A stretch of DNA of 7,947 nt from Clostridiales bacterium (GTDB lineage Bacteria; Bacillota_A; Clostridia; Saccharofermentanales; Saccharofermentanaceae): contig JAGCGE010000369.1 in the NCBI GenBank assembly GCA_017649745.1, positions 1-7,947 on the forward strand, written 5' to 3'. Of the stretch, positions 1 to 6,175 are shown one piece after another. The first letter of the stretch is position 1. Each line of letters starts with the position of its first letter. Position numbers and translations under genes: made by a program. The notes beneath the pieces were generated by a model. The model was not told the origin of the DNA and searched no databases. It saw only the letters and a list, made by a program, of their open reading frames with translations.

Positions 1-1881
1 ATAACCCTTTTCGAGATTTTTCTTGATCATCGTCCTGATCTGTTTCTCGTTTACCAAACCGTCAAAATTTATCACATCTTTGTCTCCTTTCAACGGTAAA
101 CCACTTGTGATCTCTGCAATTGGTAAGTTGTTACAGTATGTAAGTTTACGTCTAAGAGAACTGTTACCTGTTGCCACCTTAACCTCTATGTTCGGCGCAA
201 ATATCGGACTAAGTTTGCTTGTATCGCCTTTATAGAAATACTCGAGGTGAATACCTGCACCAGACTTTGAGAACTCAGCATATGTGGGAGGCCATTTAGA
301 CGCTTCTTCAATATTTCTAGCCGCATCTTTGTTACCGTTTTCGTCTTTAAAATCGAAGTCTATAGTAACAATAACCTCAGGAACTTTCACATAATGCTCA
401 CGAGTCGTCTTAATATCCGATAACTTAGTGGTACAATTTACCCATTTCTTGCTTGGTATGCCATCTGCTGTTGCATACTGTGCTGGATAGTCCTTACAGT
501 AAATATCAAACAGAGATTCTGTAGATGTGAGATTTAACCATTCACCAGATTTAGCAAGCTTTTTGAGTTCTTTCTTTTCCGATTCACCACCAAGATGAAA
601 CTTAAATCCGGAATATAAATTGTACACGATCATGTCATCGATGCGTGCTCGTTCTTCAAATAGGTCAAAGTAATTCTTAAGTTCTTCTTTAAACGCTCTC
701 TTACTGTAAGGATATCCAACCTTTGCATCCTCACAATAATTCTTGTACATTTCCCACGCGGCTTTAAGAGTTACACTGTCTTCAGCTTTAAAAGCATCAT
801 AGCTATCTTCAACAAAGTTATAGAAGTCATTCGACGCTCCGAACATATTTACCGGAATATAATTCTGATACTCGTCTGGAGATTCCAAATACACTTCTCT
901 ACAATGCCAAGCTATGCCAGGAAGTTCAAAGTTAATTGCTTCCATCGCTTTATTATATTGTCTGACCGGAACCTTATCACCAGTGGGAGAAACATCTATA
1001 AGTCTTCTTATTAATCCCGACTTGGCATCTGTGATCTTTACAGGTTTATTTGTACCCATGAATAGAAAACATTTAAACCTACTTGTGTAAGTTGATTTAA
1101 ACTTTTCATTGACTATCATTTCTTCATGGGATACAAGCGAGTTAAGTCTTGTGTTATCTTCAATCTTACTAAGATCACCATCAAACTGTATAGCAACTAA
1201 TGGATTATTTTTGAATGGTTCCAAAGCAAACGCAGAGTTAGCCGAACCCAACGCCTTGGCTTCGAACGTGCAATAATATCCATCAAACAGTCTTCTAACG
1301 ATCTCGAGAATCGTACCTTTACCCGTACCTGCTGAACCATAGAGCACTTCAAATTTCTGAATCTTCTTACTATCACCTGTTATTATTGACCCGATAGCCC
1401 ATTCGATCTTTTTGAGCTCTTCAGGAGAATATAAAACAGATGTCAACTCGTCATAATACGGTGTCGCCATCTGTTCCAGTGGATAAGGTAGAACCTTAGA
1501 GGCATAATCAGACCTTTTAACCTCATCATTAGCGAATATCAATCTCTCATCAAGTGGCTTCCAATTGTCAGGAAACTGCTTGCTCACATATTTAATCCAT
1601 TTATCTATCATTCCATTAGATGAATTGTGCAAATATAAAACGTGAACTGAGGAATCGTTATTCTCTTTATGGTCTTCATAATACTTCGATAATTCCTGGT
1701 CGATAAGTTCTAAAGCTCTGAACTCATCCGTTGACCAGAGATTTGCTGATTCGTCCCAAATCGCATAGAAGTAAGATCCTTTAATCATTAAGTCCTTAGA
1801 GGGCTTAACTAGAAATTCGGGATAGATTTCCACGGTGCCACGCTTTGGATAACGCTCGCACACCTTGAGAAAATCAAGCAT
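1..1881 (-). CDS. Phage D5-like helicase fused to a C-terminal AEP-type primase, partial (C-terminus beyond left edge)
   Basis: The gene is open from the ATG at 1881 to base 1, 627 residues with no stop, so the C-terminus lies outside the window. An SF3/D5-type ATPase core is visible: Walker A GSAGTGKGT at residues 182-190 (Lys188), Walker B FDGD at 233-236, sensor-1 MGTNKP at 275-280 and an arginine-finger-like GLIRR ending at 293. This family unwinds DNA as a ring at phage or plasmid forks. After a linker of about 200 residues come motifs like those of archaeo-eukaryotic primases: DFDF at 508-511, SGAGIH at 540-545 and an acidic IEV around Glu566, expected to bind metal and nucleotide for primer synthesis. 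Helicase before primase is the reverse of the common phage order. A GGAGG ribosome site abuts the upstream stop and sits just before the ATG. From memory, relatives in gut phages may continue into a DNA polymerase; this is unproven here. Helicase call is firm, primase call good. Confidence 0.92.
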   Translation of the reverse strand, partial: MLDFLKVCERYPKRGTVEIYPEFLVKPSKDLMIKGSYFYAIWDESANLWSTDEFRALELIDQELSKYYEDHKENNDSSVHVLYLHNSSNGMIDKWIKYVSKQFPDNWKPLDERLIFANDEVKRSDYASKVLPYPLEQMATPYYDELTSVLYSPEELKKIEWAIGSIITGDSKKIQKFEVLYGSAGTGKGTILEIVRRLFDGYYCTFEAKALGSANSAFALEPFKNNPLVAIQFDGDLSKIEDNTRLNSLVSHEEMIVNEKFKSTYTSRFKCFLFMGTNKPVKITDAKSGLIRRLIDVSPTGDKVPVRQYNKAMEAINFELPGIAWHCREVYLESPDEYQNYIPVNMFGASNDFYNFVEDSYDAFKAEDSVTLKAAWEMYKNYCEDAKVGYPYSKRAFKEELKNYFDLFEERARIDDMIVYNLYSGFKFHLGGESEKKELKKLAKSGEWLNLTSTESLFDIYCKDYPAQYATADGIPSKKWVNCTTKLSDIKTTREHYVKVPEVIVTIDFDFKDENGNKDAARNIEEASKWPPTYAEFSKSGAGIHLEYFYKGDTSKLSPIFAPNIEVKVATGNSSLRRKLTYCNNLPIAEITSGLPLKGDKDVINFDGLVNEKQIRTMIKKNLEKGY

Positions 1882-1890
1882 ATGCCCTCC

Positions 1891-2412
1891 TTAATTGTCG
1901 AGTTCTGCTAACCACCACATAGCCTGATACCAGATTTCGACATACCTTAGATCTCTTCTTGGATTATTCAAAACAAATATCCCTCCATTCCTGCCATCCG
2001 CATCATATTCCCTCCGTAAAAACCTTTCAATGCAAGAGTTGACGTAAGCAGGAACATAATTATAGTCATGCTGCGATCCGAGTTCCATGTTAATTATCAT
2101 TTCCCAAAACCATTGTGATGTCCTATCTCCTATTTCAGAATTGTACATAATATCTTGTTCAATTCGTACTGCCAATGCTATAAGCATTTCAAGAACGGAA
2201 CATGGTTTGTCGGACAAAATATCATCGAATCCCAAATCATGACGTAATTGGAGTCCATCTTCAGCTCGATTAGCATCTCCCGGAACCGAGCTGGACCATG
2301 TAAAGTCGTAAGAATATAATGCCATGAATAGTTCATTATACGTATAAGTCGTATCTTTACTATCATACACTAAGGATATCAACTTACGACAATACTTCTC
2401 TTCAGGCATCAT
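1891..2412 (-). CDS. Conserved phage hypothetical protein, acidic, soluble, 173 aa
   Basis: Its function is not known. No membrane segment, signal peptide or catalytic motif is evident; it is acidic and rich in Trp and Tyr, with probable helices. The C-terminus has the pattern GGIFVLNNP at 143-151, then D-x-R-x-VEIWYQ near 154-163, which I recall from uncharacterised proteins of Clostridia phages. The middle holds a helical stretch (LEMLIALAVRIEQDIMY, 74-90) followed by FWEMI. The start overlaps the upstream stop as ATGA; a second in-frame ATG follows at once, so initiation may be at residue 1 or 2. No strong ribosome site precedes it, which points to translational coupling with the 198-aa gene upstream. 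It ends 9 bases before the helicase-primase start, so it is probably co-expressed with replication and could be an accessory factor, but that is context only. Confidence 0.88.
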   Translation of the reverse strand: MMPEEKYCRKLISLVYDSKDTTYTYNELFMALYSYDFTWSSSVPGDANRAEDGLQLRHDLGFDDILSDKPCSVLEMLIALAVRIEQDIMYNSEIGDRTSQWFWEMIINMELGSQHDYNYVPAYVNSCIERFLRREYDADGRNGGIFVLNNPRRDLRYVEIWYQAMWWLAELDN

Positions 2413-3005
2413 TCTTCTTCGATGGTGTTCTCATCGTAATAAGAATCCTCGGCGATGGTTACACAGTTAACAACTTCATTCATCTCGTCGACGAAGTAAG
2501 TCTCTTCAACTGTTAACTTGCTCATGGCGTCAACTCCACTTGCGCCCACATACTTCTCGGGATCATGAACGGCCCTTCCTGATTCGTCATCAATCAAAGT
2601 GTTATCTCCCTGATAGAAAGTGAATGTGGTTTCCGAGTAGTTCTTATTGTTGATGTAGTTAAAATATTCGTGCTCGGTGATCTCGGTTATGTCATCGTTC
2701 TTGATCATCACCGATGAGGTCTTTTCCTTCTTGCTTATGGCCGAGTAATCGATTTCCATGTTAGGAGGAACGTCCTCAGACTGTGCTACAGGTTGCGCAA
2801 TAGGCGCAAAAGGCTTATTGTAGTTCTCAGCAGCTTTCTTACGAATATCCCTGAGTATGTCGTTATCCTCTTTGAGCTGGGACATCTTTGCTGTAACCGC
2901 AGCGATCTGCTCATCGGCTTTCTTCTGATCTTTTTTACTTGTAATAATGTAGGAAGCTACTGCACCAACAGCAGCCCCCAATACAAATGCAAATACACTT
3001 TTCAT
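2409..3005 (-). CDS. N-terminally membrane-anchored protein with coiled coil and acidic C-terminal domain, 198 aa
   Basis: Its function is not known. Residues 3-21 form a small-residue-rich transmembrane helix (FVLGAAVGAVASYII), followed by a lysine-rich stretch that should stay in the cytoplasm. Residues 24-60 look like a coiled coil, with heptad-like Lys/Glu/Ala. A Pro/Ala/Gln linker (65-80) leads to an acidic domain with EHEYFNYI (111-118), then TFTFYQGDNTLIDDESG (127-143) and a very acidic end. The pattern of an xTxxYxxDxxLxDD strand before a VG resembles an uncharacterised Clostridia phage family I remember, in which a bitopic anchor presents a cytosolic domain. The ATG follows AAAGGAG, and that ribosome site overlaps the stop codon of the DUF6353-like gene upstream, so the two are coupled. 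It overlaps the next gene by 4 bases. It could act as a membrane tether or scaffold. Confidence 0.9.
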   Translation of the reverse strand: MKSVFAFVLGAAVGAVASYIITSKKDQKKADEQIAAVTAKMSQLKEDNDILRDIRKKAAENYNKPFAPIAQPVAQSEDVPPNMEIDYSAISKKEKTSSVMIKNDDITEITEHEYFNYINNKNYSETTFTFYQGDNTLIDDESGRAVHDPEKYVGASGVDAMSKLTVEETYFVDEMNEVVNCVTIAEDSYYDENTIEEE

Positions 3006-3015
3006 ACCGGCTCCT

Positions 3016-3972
3016 TTACATTACATAATCAGGACACATTGATCCGGGAAGATTCGGCGTTATGAGAATTCCATCCTTGAAGAAATTGGGATTATCATCA
3101 CAAGGAACAGATACTCTCTTCCATCTGAGAGACAGATGCCCGTCCGGATGACTTGCGTCACAACCAGCTACCTGACCGATCTGAGTAAATACTTTAGAAG
3201 GATCAAGGAAGAACTTACGAATATCATTGAGTGATACATGGAAGTTATCGGTAGGCTTGTACGCCCATCTTCCGTCATCATGCTTTTCTCCAAAGAGTTT
3301 GCGATTGAGGATCTTTTCAACCTCAACTATGCGATCGACATTATACTCAAATATCTGATCCCAACCCGGATCATCCTCACACCAGACAAAACTGTAAGGT
3401 GATACCTTATCAGGATCAACAAGGGTTCGAACGCCTTTGAGCTTCTTCGACTTACCCTGTTCATCGAGAACGTCCTCGGTATACTTCTGGCTGGATACAC
3501 CGTTAAATATTTCATCCGCTTTTTCCTGACCAATGGCATCAGCAACCTTCTGGCGATCAGACATAGCTGCATCCACTGTTGCGGCCAGAGTCGAAGCTAA
3601 GGCCTTGTTGCGAACACTGAGTATCTTCGTTGCGCCCAGAAAGCTCAACACGGCCGTTATCTCAAGTATGATCGGACGAGCATAACACTTAAGTAACTTT
3701 CCGAATGTCTTTACATAGATTGTGAATATCTCTTTCTTGTATTCCCTAACGGTATAGCGAGAATCTTCCATCGCAAGAACTTCCTTGCACTTCTCAACCT
3801 TCTCCGCATGTTCATCGAGAATATCCATCGCTTTAGGTGTCTGATGTACAGCATCTACAACAGCCAGTACGGATGATACAACACCTATGCCCACAAATAT
3901 CTTGGGCGAATTAGCTTTCAGACAATTACCAACAGTTGAAACTGCCTGAATAAGTTGTACAGGTAACTTCAT
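3016..3972 (-). CDS. DUF6353-like two-span membrane protein, long paralogue (318 aa)
   Basis: This is the third and largest of three related proteins in the window. The N-terminal half matches the other two in layout: an amphipathic start, NSPK then TM1 at about 24-42, the motif TPKAMDILDEH at 45-55, a charged helix, TM2 at about 99-118, and an Ala/Thr-rich helix ending with a GxEKADEI-like motif (148-155). The C-terminal half (about 160-318) is longer than in the paralogues and diverges strongly: it has SPYSFVWCEDDPGWD (191-205), several Cys residues and an NDIRKFF helix. The family, as I recall it from phages and prophages of Bacillota, has no assigned function. Two spans with both ends on one side would place the large C-terminal domain in the cytoplasm; this topology is inferred. 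It has a strong AAGGAGG ribosome site, and only 19 bases separate it from the upstream gene, with no promoter-like box or hairpin between. Confidence 0.9.
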   Translation of the reverse strand: MKLPVQLIQAVSTVGNCLKANSPKIFVGIGVVSSVLAVVDAVHQTPKAMDILDEHAEKVEKCKEVLAMEDSRYTVREYKKEIFTIYVKTFGKLLKCYARPIILEITAVLSFLGATKILSVRNKALASTLAATVDAAMSDRQKVADAIGQEKADEIFNGVSSQKYTEDVLDEQGKSKKLKGVRTLVDPDKVSPYSFVWCEDDPGWDQIFEYNVDRIVEVEKILNRKLFGEKHDDGRWAYKPTDNFHVSLNDIRKFFLDPSKVFTQIGQVAGCDASHPDGHLSLRWKRVSVPCDDNPNFFKDGILITPNLPGSMCPDYVM

Positions 3973-3991
3973 TTCTTTCCTCCTTAAAATA

Positions 3992-4645
3992 TCATTCGAT
4001 AGGTAAAGGCTTGGGAAGCACTATGTGCCATCCGCCATTAACCCTACGAACAGTAGCACCTTCAAGGTTTCTCCAGCCATAATTATAATCAGCCGAAGTA
4101 CTTGTGAGACCTACGAAGTCGTACAGATCAGATATACGAACAATTGTATAACGGTCTATTGTGTTCTGCATACTGATAAGCACCGCTTCCGCGTCGGCTC
4201 TAGCTGCAGCCGATCCTCCCTGATTAGAGGGATAGTCCTCAACAATAACATCGTCATAAGAATATCTCGAAAACCCGATAGGCGATTTATTCGCCGGTCC
4301 AGGATCAATACGAGATCTTGAACTGTAGTCATACTGCTGTCCAACCTTCGGACGAGGAGCGGCAATATTTCCTGGTCTACGATATGACCCTCCACCGCCT
4401 CTCCAATAGTCTACAATGTTCATTACTGTGTCAAAGATGCCATTCTTTAACGCAGGCATAACGATGTCTGTAAGAATGAAATCTTTAGCATCGGATACAT
4501 CTTCCGGAATGAACGTCTGTCTGAGAAGCTTTCCAAAACTTGTACGATGCTTCGCCTTGGTCGAGATAACAGGTTTGTTTACAACTCTGCTATCTTTTGA
4601 TTCCATCAAAGCGGAATCTGAGTTGTTAGGTAACTTCGTTTCCAT
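3992..4645 (-). CDS. Two-domain phage hypothetical protein with Gly4/Pro linker, 217 aa
   Basis: Its function is not known. Residues 31-82 hold a basic, partly amphipathic region (KHRTSFGKLLRQTF, then ALKNGIFDTVMNIVDYW) that may lie on a membrane but is not a clear transmembrane span. A linker starting with GGGG at 83-86 and rich in Pro, Arg and Ser runs to about 127. The C-terminal domain begins with an Ala-rich helix around 145-165 (ARADAEAVLISMQ), then a helix ending in ISDLYDFVGL (171-180), YGWRNLEGA and a strand-like end, GGWHIVLPKP. This order (helix, xxDLYDFxGx, YGWxxL, basic turn, final strand) matches an uncharacterised family I recall beside DUF6353 genes in Clostridia phages; a DNA- or protein-binding fold is possible but unproven. 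It sits after the hairpin at 4669-4699, has an AAAGGA ribosome site, and lies 19 bases ahead of the long DUF6353-like gene, so those two are probably co-translated. Confidence 0.87.
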   Translation of the reverse strand: METKLPNNSDSALMESKDSRVVNKPVISTKAKHRTSFGKLLRQTFIPEDVSDAKDFILTDIVMPALKNGIFDTVMNIVDYWRGGGGSYRRPGNIAAPRPKVGQQYDYSSRSRIDPGPANKSPIGFSRYSYDDVIVEDYPSNQGGSAAARADAEAVLISMQNTIDRYTIVRISDLYDFVGLTSTSADYNYGWRNLEGATVRRVNGGWHIVLPKPLPIE

Positions 4646-4668
4646 AAAAATATCCTTTCGAGAAAAAC

Positions 4669-4699
4669 AAAAGAGCCTAGAATTTATCTAAGCCCTTTT
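4669..4699 (-). terminator. Strong hairpin with U-tract, probable intrinsic terminator or attenuator
   Basis: On the minus strand a 13-bp stem (AAAAGGGCTTAGA with TCTAGGCTCTTTT, two G-T wobbles) closes a 5-base loop and runs into TTTTGTTTTTC. On the plus strand the same stem is followed by TTAATTTTTT, so it could work in both directions. It sits between the 105-aa gene and the 217-aa gene, about 23 bases before the latter's start. With no visible promoter after it, partial read-through must feed the downstream genes unless a promoter is hidden here. Confidence 0.82.
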
Positions 4700-4742
4700 A
4701 ATTTTTTGGCTAACAAAACAACCGTTTAAAACCTACGATCTG

Positions 4743-5060
4743 TTACTCATTACTTTCCGTAACCTGCTGATCGCCGGAAAAATCATTTCCCGAATCACTT
4801 GTGTCGATTCCCTCAGCATTCAGATCTTCGCTGACTTCTCCGCTCACTGTAGACTTCACAAGCGCATAAGTCAGAACAAGTATTCCACCGATAATGGTTA
4901 TACCAGTGACAACAACCTTGCCCTTATGCTCCTTGATCCATCTCCAAGCATTCTTCAGCCTCCTGAATTTAATTGCCTTCTCAGGGTTCTGCTCGCCACG
5001 AGTTTCCTCGTTCTTGATCTCTTCGCCTTCAACTGTTTCGAAATTTTTTGTGTCTTTCAT
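4743..5060 (-). CDS. Small single-span membrane protein, 105 aa
   Basis: Its function is not known. Residues 1-30 are acidic and hydrophilic. A basic patch follows (KFRRLKNAWRWIKEHKGK, 31-48), then one clear transmembrane helix at about 49-68 (VVVTGITIIGGILVLTYALV), and the last 37 residues are acidic and Ser/Asp-rich. By the positive-inside rule the N-terminus should be cytoplasmic and the acidic tail outside. It has a good AAAGGAGATT ribosome site. A CGTAAA/TATTAT element lies just upstream and a terminator-like hairpin just downstream, so it may form its own short transcript made in excess of the next gene. It occupies the same cassette position as the 126-aa and 43-aa small membrane proteins, although I see no convincing sequence similarity among the three. 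Confidence 0.88.
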   Translation of the reverse strand: MKDTKNFETVEGEEIKNEETRGEQNPEKAIKFRRLKNAWRWIKEHKGKVVVTGITIIGGILVLTYALVKSTVSGEVSEDLNAEGIDTSDSGNDFSGDQQVTESNE

Positions 5061-5111
5061 AACTTAATCTCCTTTCAGATTAAAACATTTGTTGGTTAGT
5101 GGGTTTCCCCT

Positions 5112-5135
5112 ATAATACGACCTATAAATTTTACG
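5112..5135 (-). promoter_or_regulatory. Promoter-like two-box element, CGTAAA-N12-TATTAT (copy B)
   Basis: On the minus strand CGTAAA (5135-5130) is followed after exactly 12 bases by TATTAT (5117-5112) and AG. It matches the copy at 7453-7476 at 22 of 26 positions counted over the element with its AG. A small hairpin (ATAAATT/AATTTAT) overlaps the upstream box, and GGGGAAACCC follows the downstream box. It lies about 50 bases before the ATG at 5060. TATTAT could be a -10; CGTAAA is too close to be a normal sigma-70 -35, so an activator site is more likely. The function is inferred. Confidence 0.6.
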
Positions 5136-5138
5136 AAT

Positions 5139-5933
5139 TTATGAATAGCTATTATCGTAATCAACCTTGGGATCAACTTCGAGCCTCATATATCCGCATA
5201 CCTCGCCAGTCTCGATCTCTTCATAATAAAAATCGAGTTCAGGCATATGCCCGCCGCATGCTCGCTTGACGTAATTAATATTCCATCCGAGTAAGCGCCC
5301 GGTGGTTAGGTCATCAAGTACAGGTATACCGAAACATTCGATGTAATTATTCACTGTTACTGTTTCATAATCCTGCAGCATTGCAACGAACTGGTTTCTT
5401 GCACGATCTATAAAGTCTCTATTCGCCCTGAAATATCTTCCAGAATAGCTTTCGTAGTACAACGATGTTCCGCTTCCAGTTAAATATACATCACTTTCAT
5501 TAACCGGGTGATCCTGAATTTCTTTCTTAGCAATCTTATCTTTTATCTTGTCAACTTCTTTATCACCTATAGTACCACGAGTCTCGGTTTCAAACCGTTC
5601 TGCCGCTTGTTCCGAAATCTTACACGCTGTTAATAGTGCAGCCGTTCGTCCACTCGTGATCTTCTGTGCAAATATAATGCAGAAGACTGACAAGATTGCT
5701 ATAGCTACTGGAAAAATATACTGCTTCCAGCACAACCTGACTTTCTCAATAACGGTCAGTTCGACTTCTCCGTCCTCTTCGGCCTCTTTCAAAATATCAT
5801 AAGCCTTCGGAGTATTCTTTACCGCTGATATACCCGCAGACAGAAGTCCTATAACTCCTACTGCCGTAAGAATTTCAGGACTATGCTTGACTATTATCTT
5901 TCCCAAGCTAGCAAGTCCTTTAGTAATATTCAT
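5139..5933 (-). CDS. DUF6353-like two-span membrane protein, 264 aa
   Basis: This is the copy that best fits the DUF6353 pattern I remember. The layout is: HSPE then TM1 at about 20-38, TPKAYDILKEAEE at 41-53, an amphipathic helix, TM2 at about 71-89, an Ala/Thr-rich helix (97-112), a charged GDKEVDKIKDKIAKKEI helix (123-139), then the soluble domain with LYYESYSGRYF at 158-168. Later come a NNYIECFGIP turn (195-204), LLGWN and an LDFYYEE strand. Function is unknown for the family; no catalytic motif is evident. Both ends are probably cytoplasmic. The ribosome site is modest (AAAGGA). A hairpin at 5958-5987 separates it from the 43-aa gene upstream, so it may be made at lower level than that partner. 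It ends just before promoter-like copy B. The other two paralogues (6176-6961, 3016-3972) share the N-terminal half most clearly. Confidence 0.92.
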   Translation of the reverse strand: MNITKGLASLGKIIVKHSPEILTAVGVIGLLSAGISAVKNTPKAYDILKEAEEDGEVELTVIEKVRLCWKQYIFPVAIAILSVFCIIFAQKITSGRTAALLTACKISEQAAERFETETRGTIGDKEVDKIKDKIAKKEIQDHPVNESDVYLTGSGTSLYYESYSGRYFRANRDFIDRARNQFVAMLQDYETVTVNNYIECFGIPVLDDLTTGRLLGWNINYVKRACGGHMPELDFYYEEIETGEVCGYMRLEVDPKVDYDNSYS

Positions 5934-5957
5934 AACATTCCTTTCTTGACAAAGACC

Positions 5958-5987
5958 AAGAGGACCTGATAAATATCAAGCCCTCTT
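5958..5987 (-). terminator. Intergenic hairpin, attenuator or weak terminator
   Basis: On the minus strand AAGAGGGCTTGATA pairs with TATCAGGTCCTCTT (up to 14 pairs, two wobbles; the innermost would open to form a loop). An outer pairing of GACCAA (5997-5992) with TTGGTC (5959-5954) competes with its base. Only a short GGTCTTTGTC follows, so termination would be weak. It lies between the 43-aa gene, whose stop overlaps the outer arm, and the DUF6353-like gene. It closely resembles the hairpins at 4669-4699 and 6993-7022. Confidence 0.7.
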
Positions 5988-5995
5988 TAAGTTGG

Positions 5996-6127
5996 TCAGG
6001 TGTCAGTATTTTCTGCTTCCTCACGCATCTTGTCTTTAGCTAACACGATCTCGCCAATTGCACTAAGTACTGCAGTTATGGCTACGAACACATTAATAAC
6101 TATTGTTGCTTTAGGTGTGATTTTCAT
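5996..6127 (-). CDS. 43-aa membrane microprotein
   Basis: This very short gene encodes MKITPKATIVINV, then a hydrophobic helix to about residue 29, and a charged tail (AKDKMREEAENTDT) ending in TGA. The single span at about 8-28 starts right after a TPKA tetrapeptide, the same tetrapeptide that follows TM1 in the three DUF6353-like proteins; here it comes before the span. Support for a real gene is its near-ideal AAAGGAGGAA ribosome site about 6 bases before the ATG, a position that fills the gap exactly between two larger genes, an upstream promoter-like box and a downstream hairpin. It could be a small subunit of, or a regulator for, the neighbouring DUF6353-like proteins; its function is not known. 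TPKA is too short for the match alone to prove homology. Confidence 0.8.
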   Translation of the reverse strand: MKITPKATIVINVFVAITAVLSAIGEIVLAKDKMREEAENTDT

Positions 6128-6146
6128 AAAACATTCCTCCTTTCCT

Positions 6147-6170
6147 ATTATAGGCCAGAATTAATTTACG
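6147..6170 (-). promoter_or_regulatory. Promoter-like two-box element, CGTAAA-N12-TATAAT (copy C)
   Basis: On the minus strand CGTAAA (6170-6165) is followed after exactly 12 bases by a consensus TATAAT (6152-6147) and AG. No TTGACA-like box is present at normal spacing. An 8-bp hairpin starting in the stop region of the upstream gene spans the CGTAAA box. If transcription began 7 bases after TATAAT, the leader would be only about 13 bases and would open with the GGAGG ribosome site of the 43-aa gene. This is possible but unusually tight, so the role is less certain than the motif itself. Confidence 0.58.
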
Positions 6171-6175
6171 AAATA

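Noticed and set aside
23..235. 70-aa plus-strand open frame
   Set aside because: It lies antisense inside the primase motif region of the large minus-strand gene and has no ribosome site or recognisable pattern.
2178..2366. 62-aa minus-strand open frame
   Set aside because: It is an out-of-frame shadow within the 173-aa gene, whose frame has the family-like VEIWYQ pattern.
2793..3065. 90-aa plus-strand open frame
   Set aside because: It is antisense to the 198-aa gene and spans a gene boundary; no supporting start signal is present.
3327..3572. 81-aa minus-strand open frame
   Set aside because: It is a shifted-frame shadow of the long DUF6353-like gene.
4025..4395. Overlapping plus- and minus-strand open frames of 98 and 79 aa
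   Set aside because: Both are shadows of the 217-aa gene and have low-complexity, family-free translations.
4416..4691. 91-aa plus-strand open frame
   Set aside because: It is antisense to the 217-aa gene and runs into the terminator hairpin.
5548..5802. 84-aa plus-strand open frame
   Set aside because: It is antisense to the 264-aa DUF6353-like gene and lacks a ribosome site.
6147..6170. Reading copy C as an ordinary sigma-70 promoter
   Set aside because: TATAAT is perfect, but no TTGACA-like box occurs 16-18 bases upstream; only the conserved CGTAAA at 12 bases is present, so it is reported as an unusual element.
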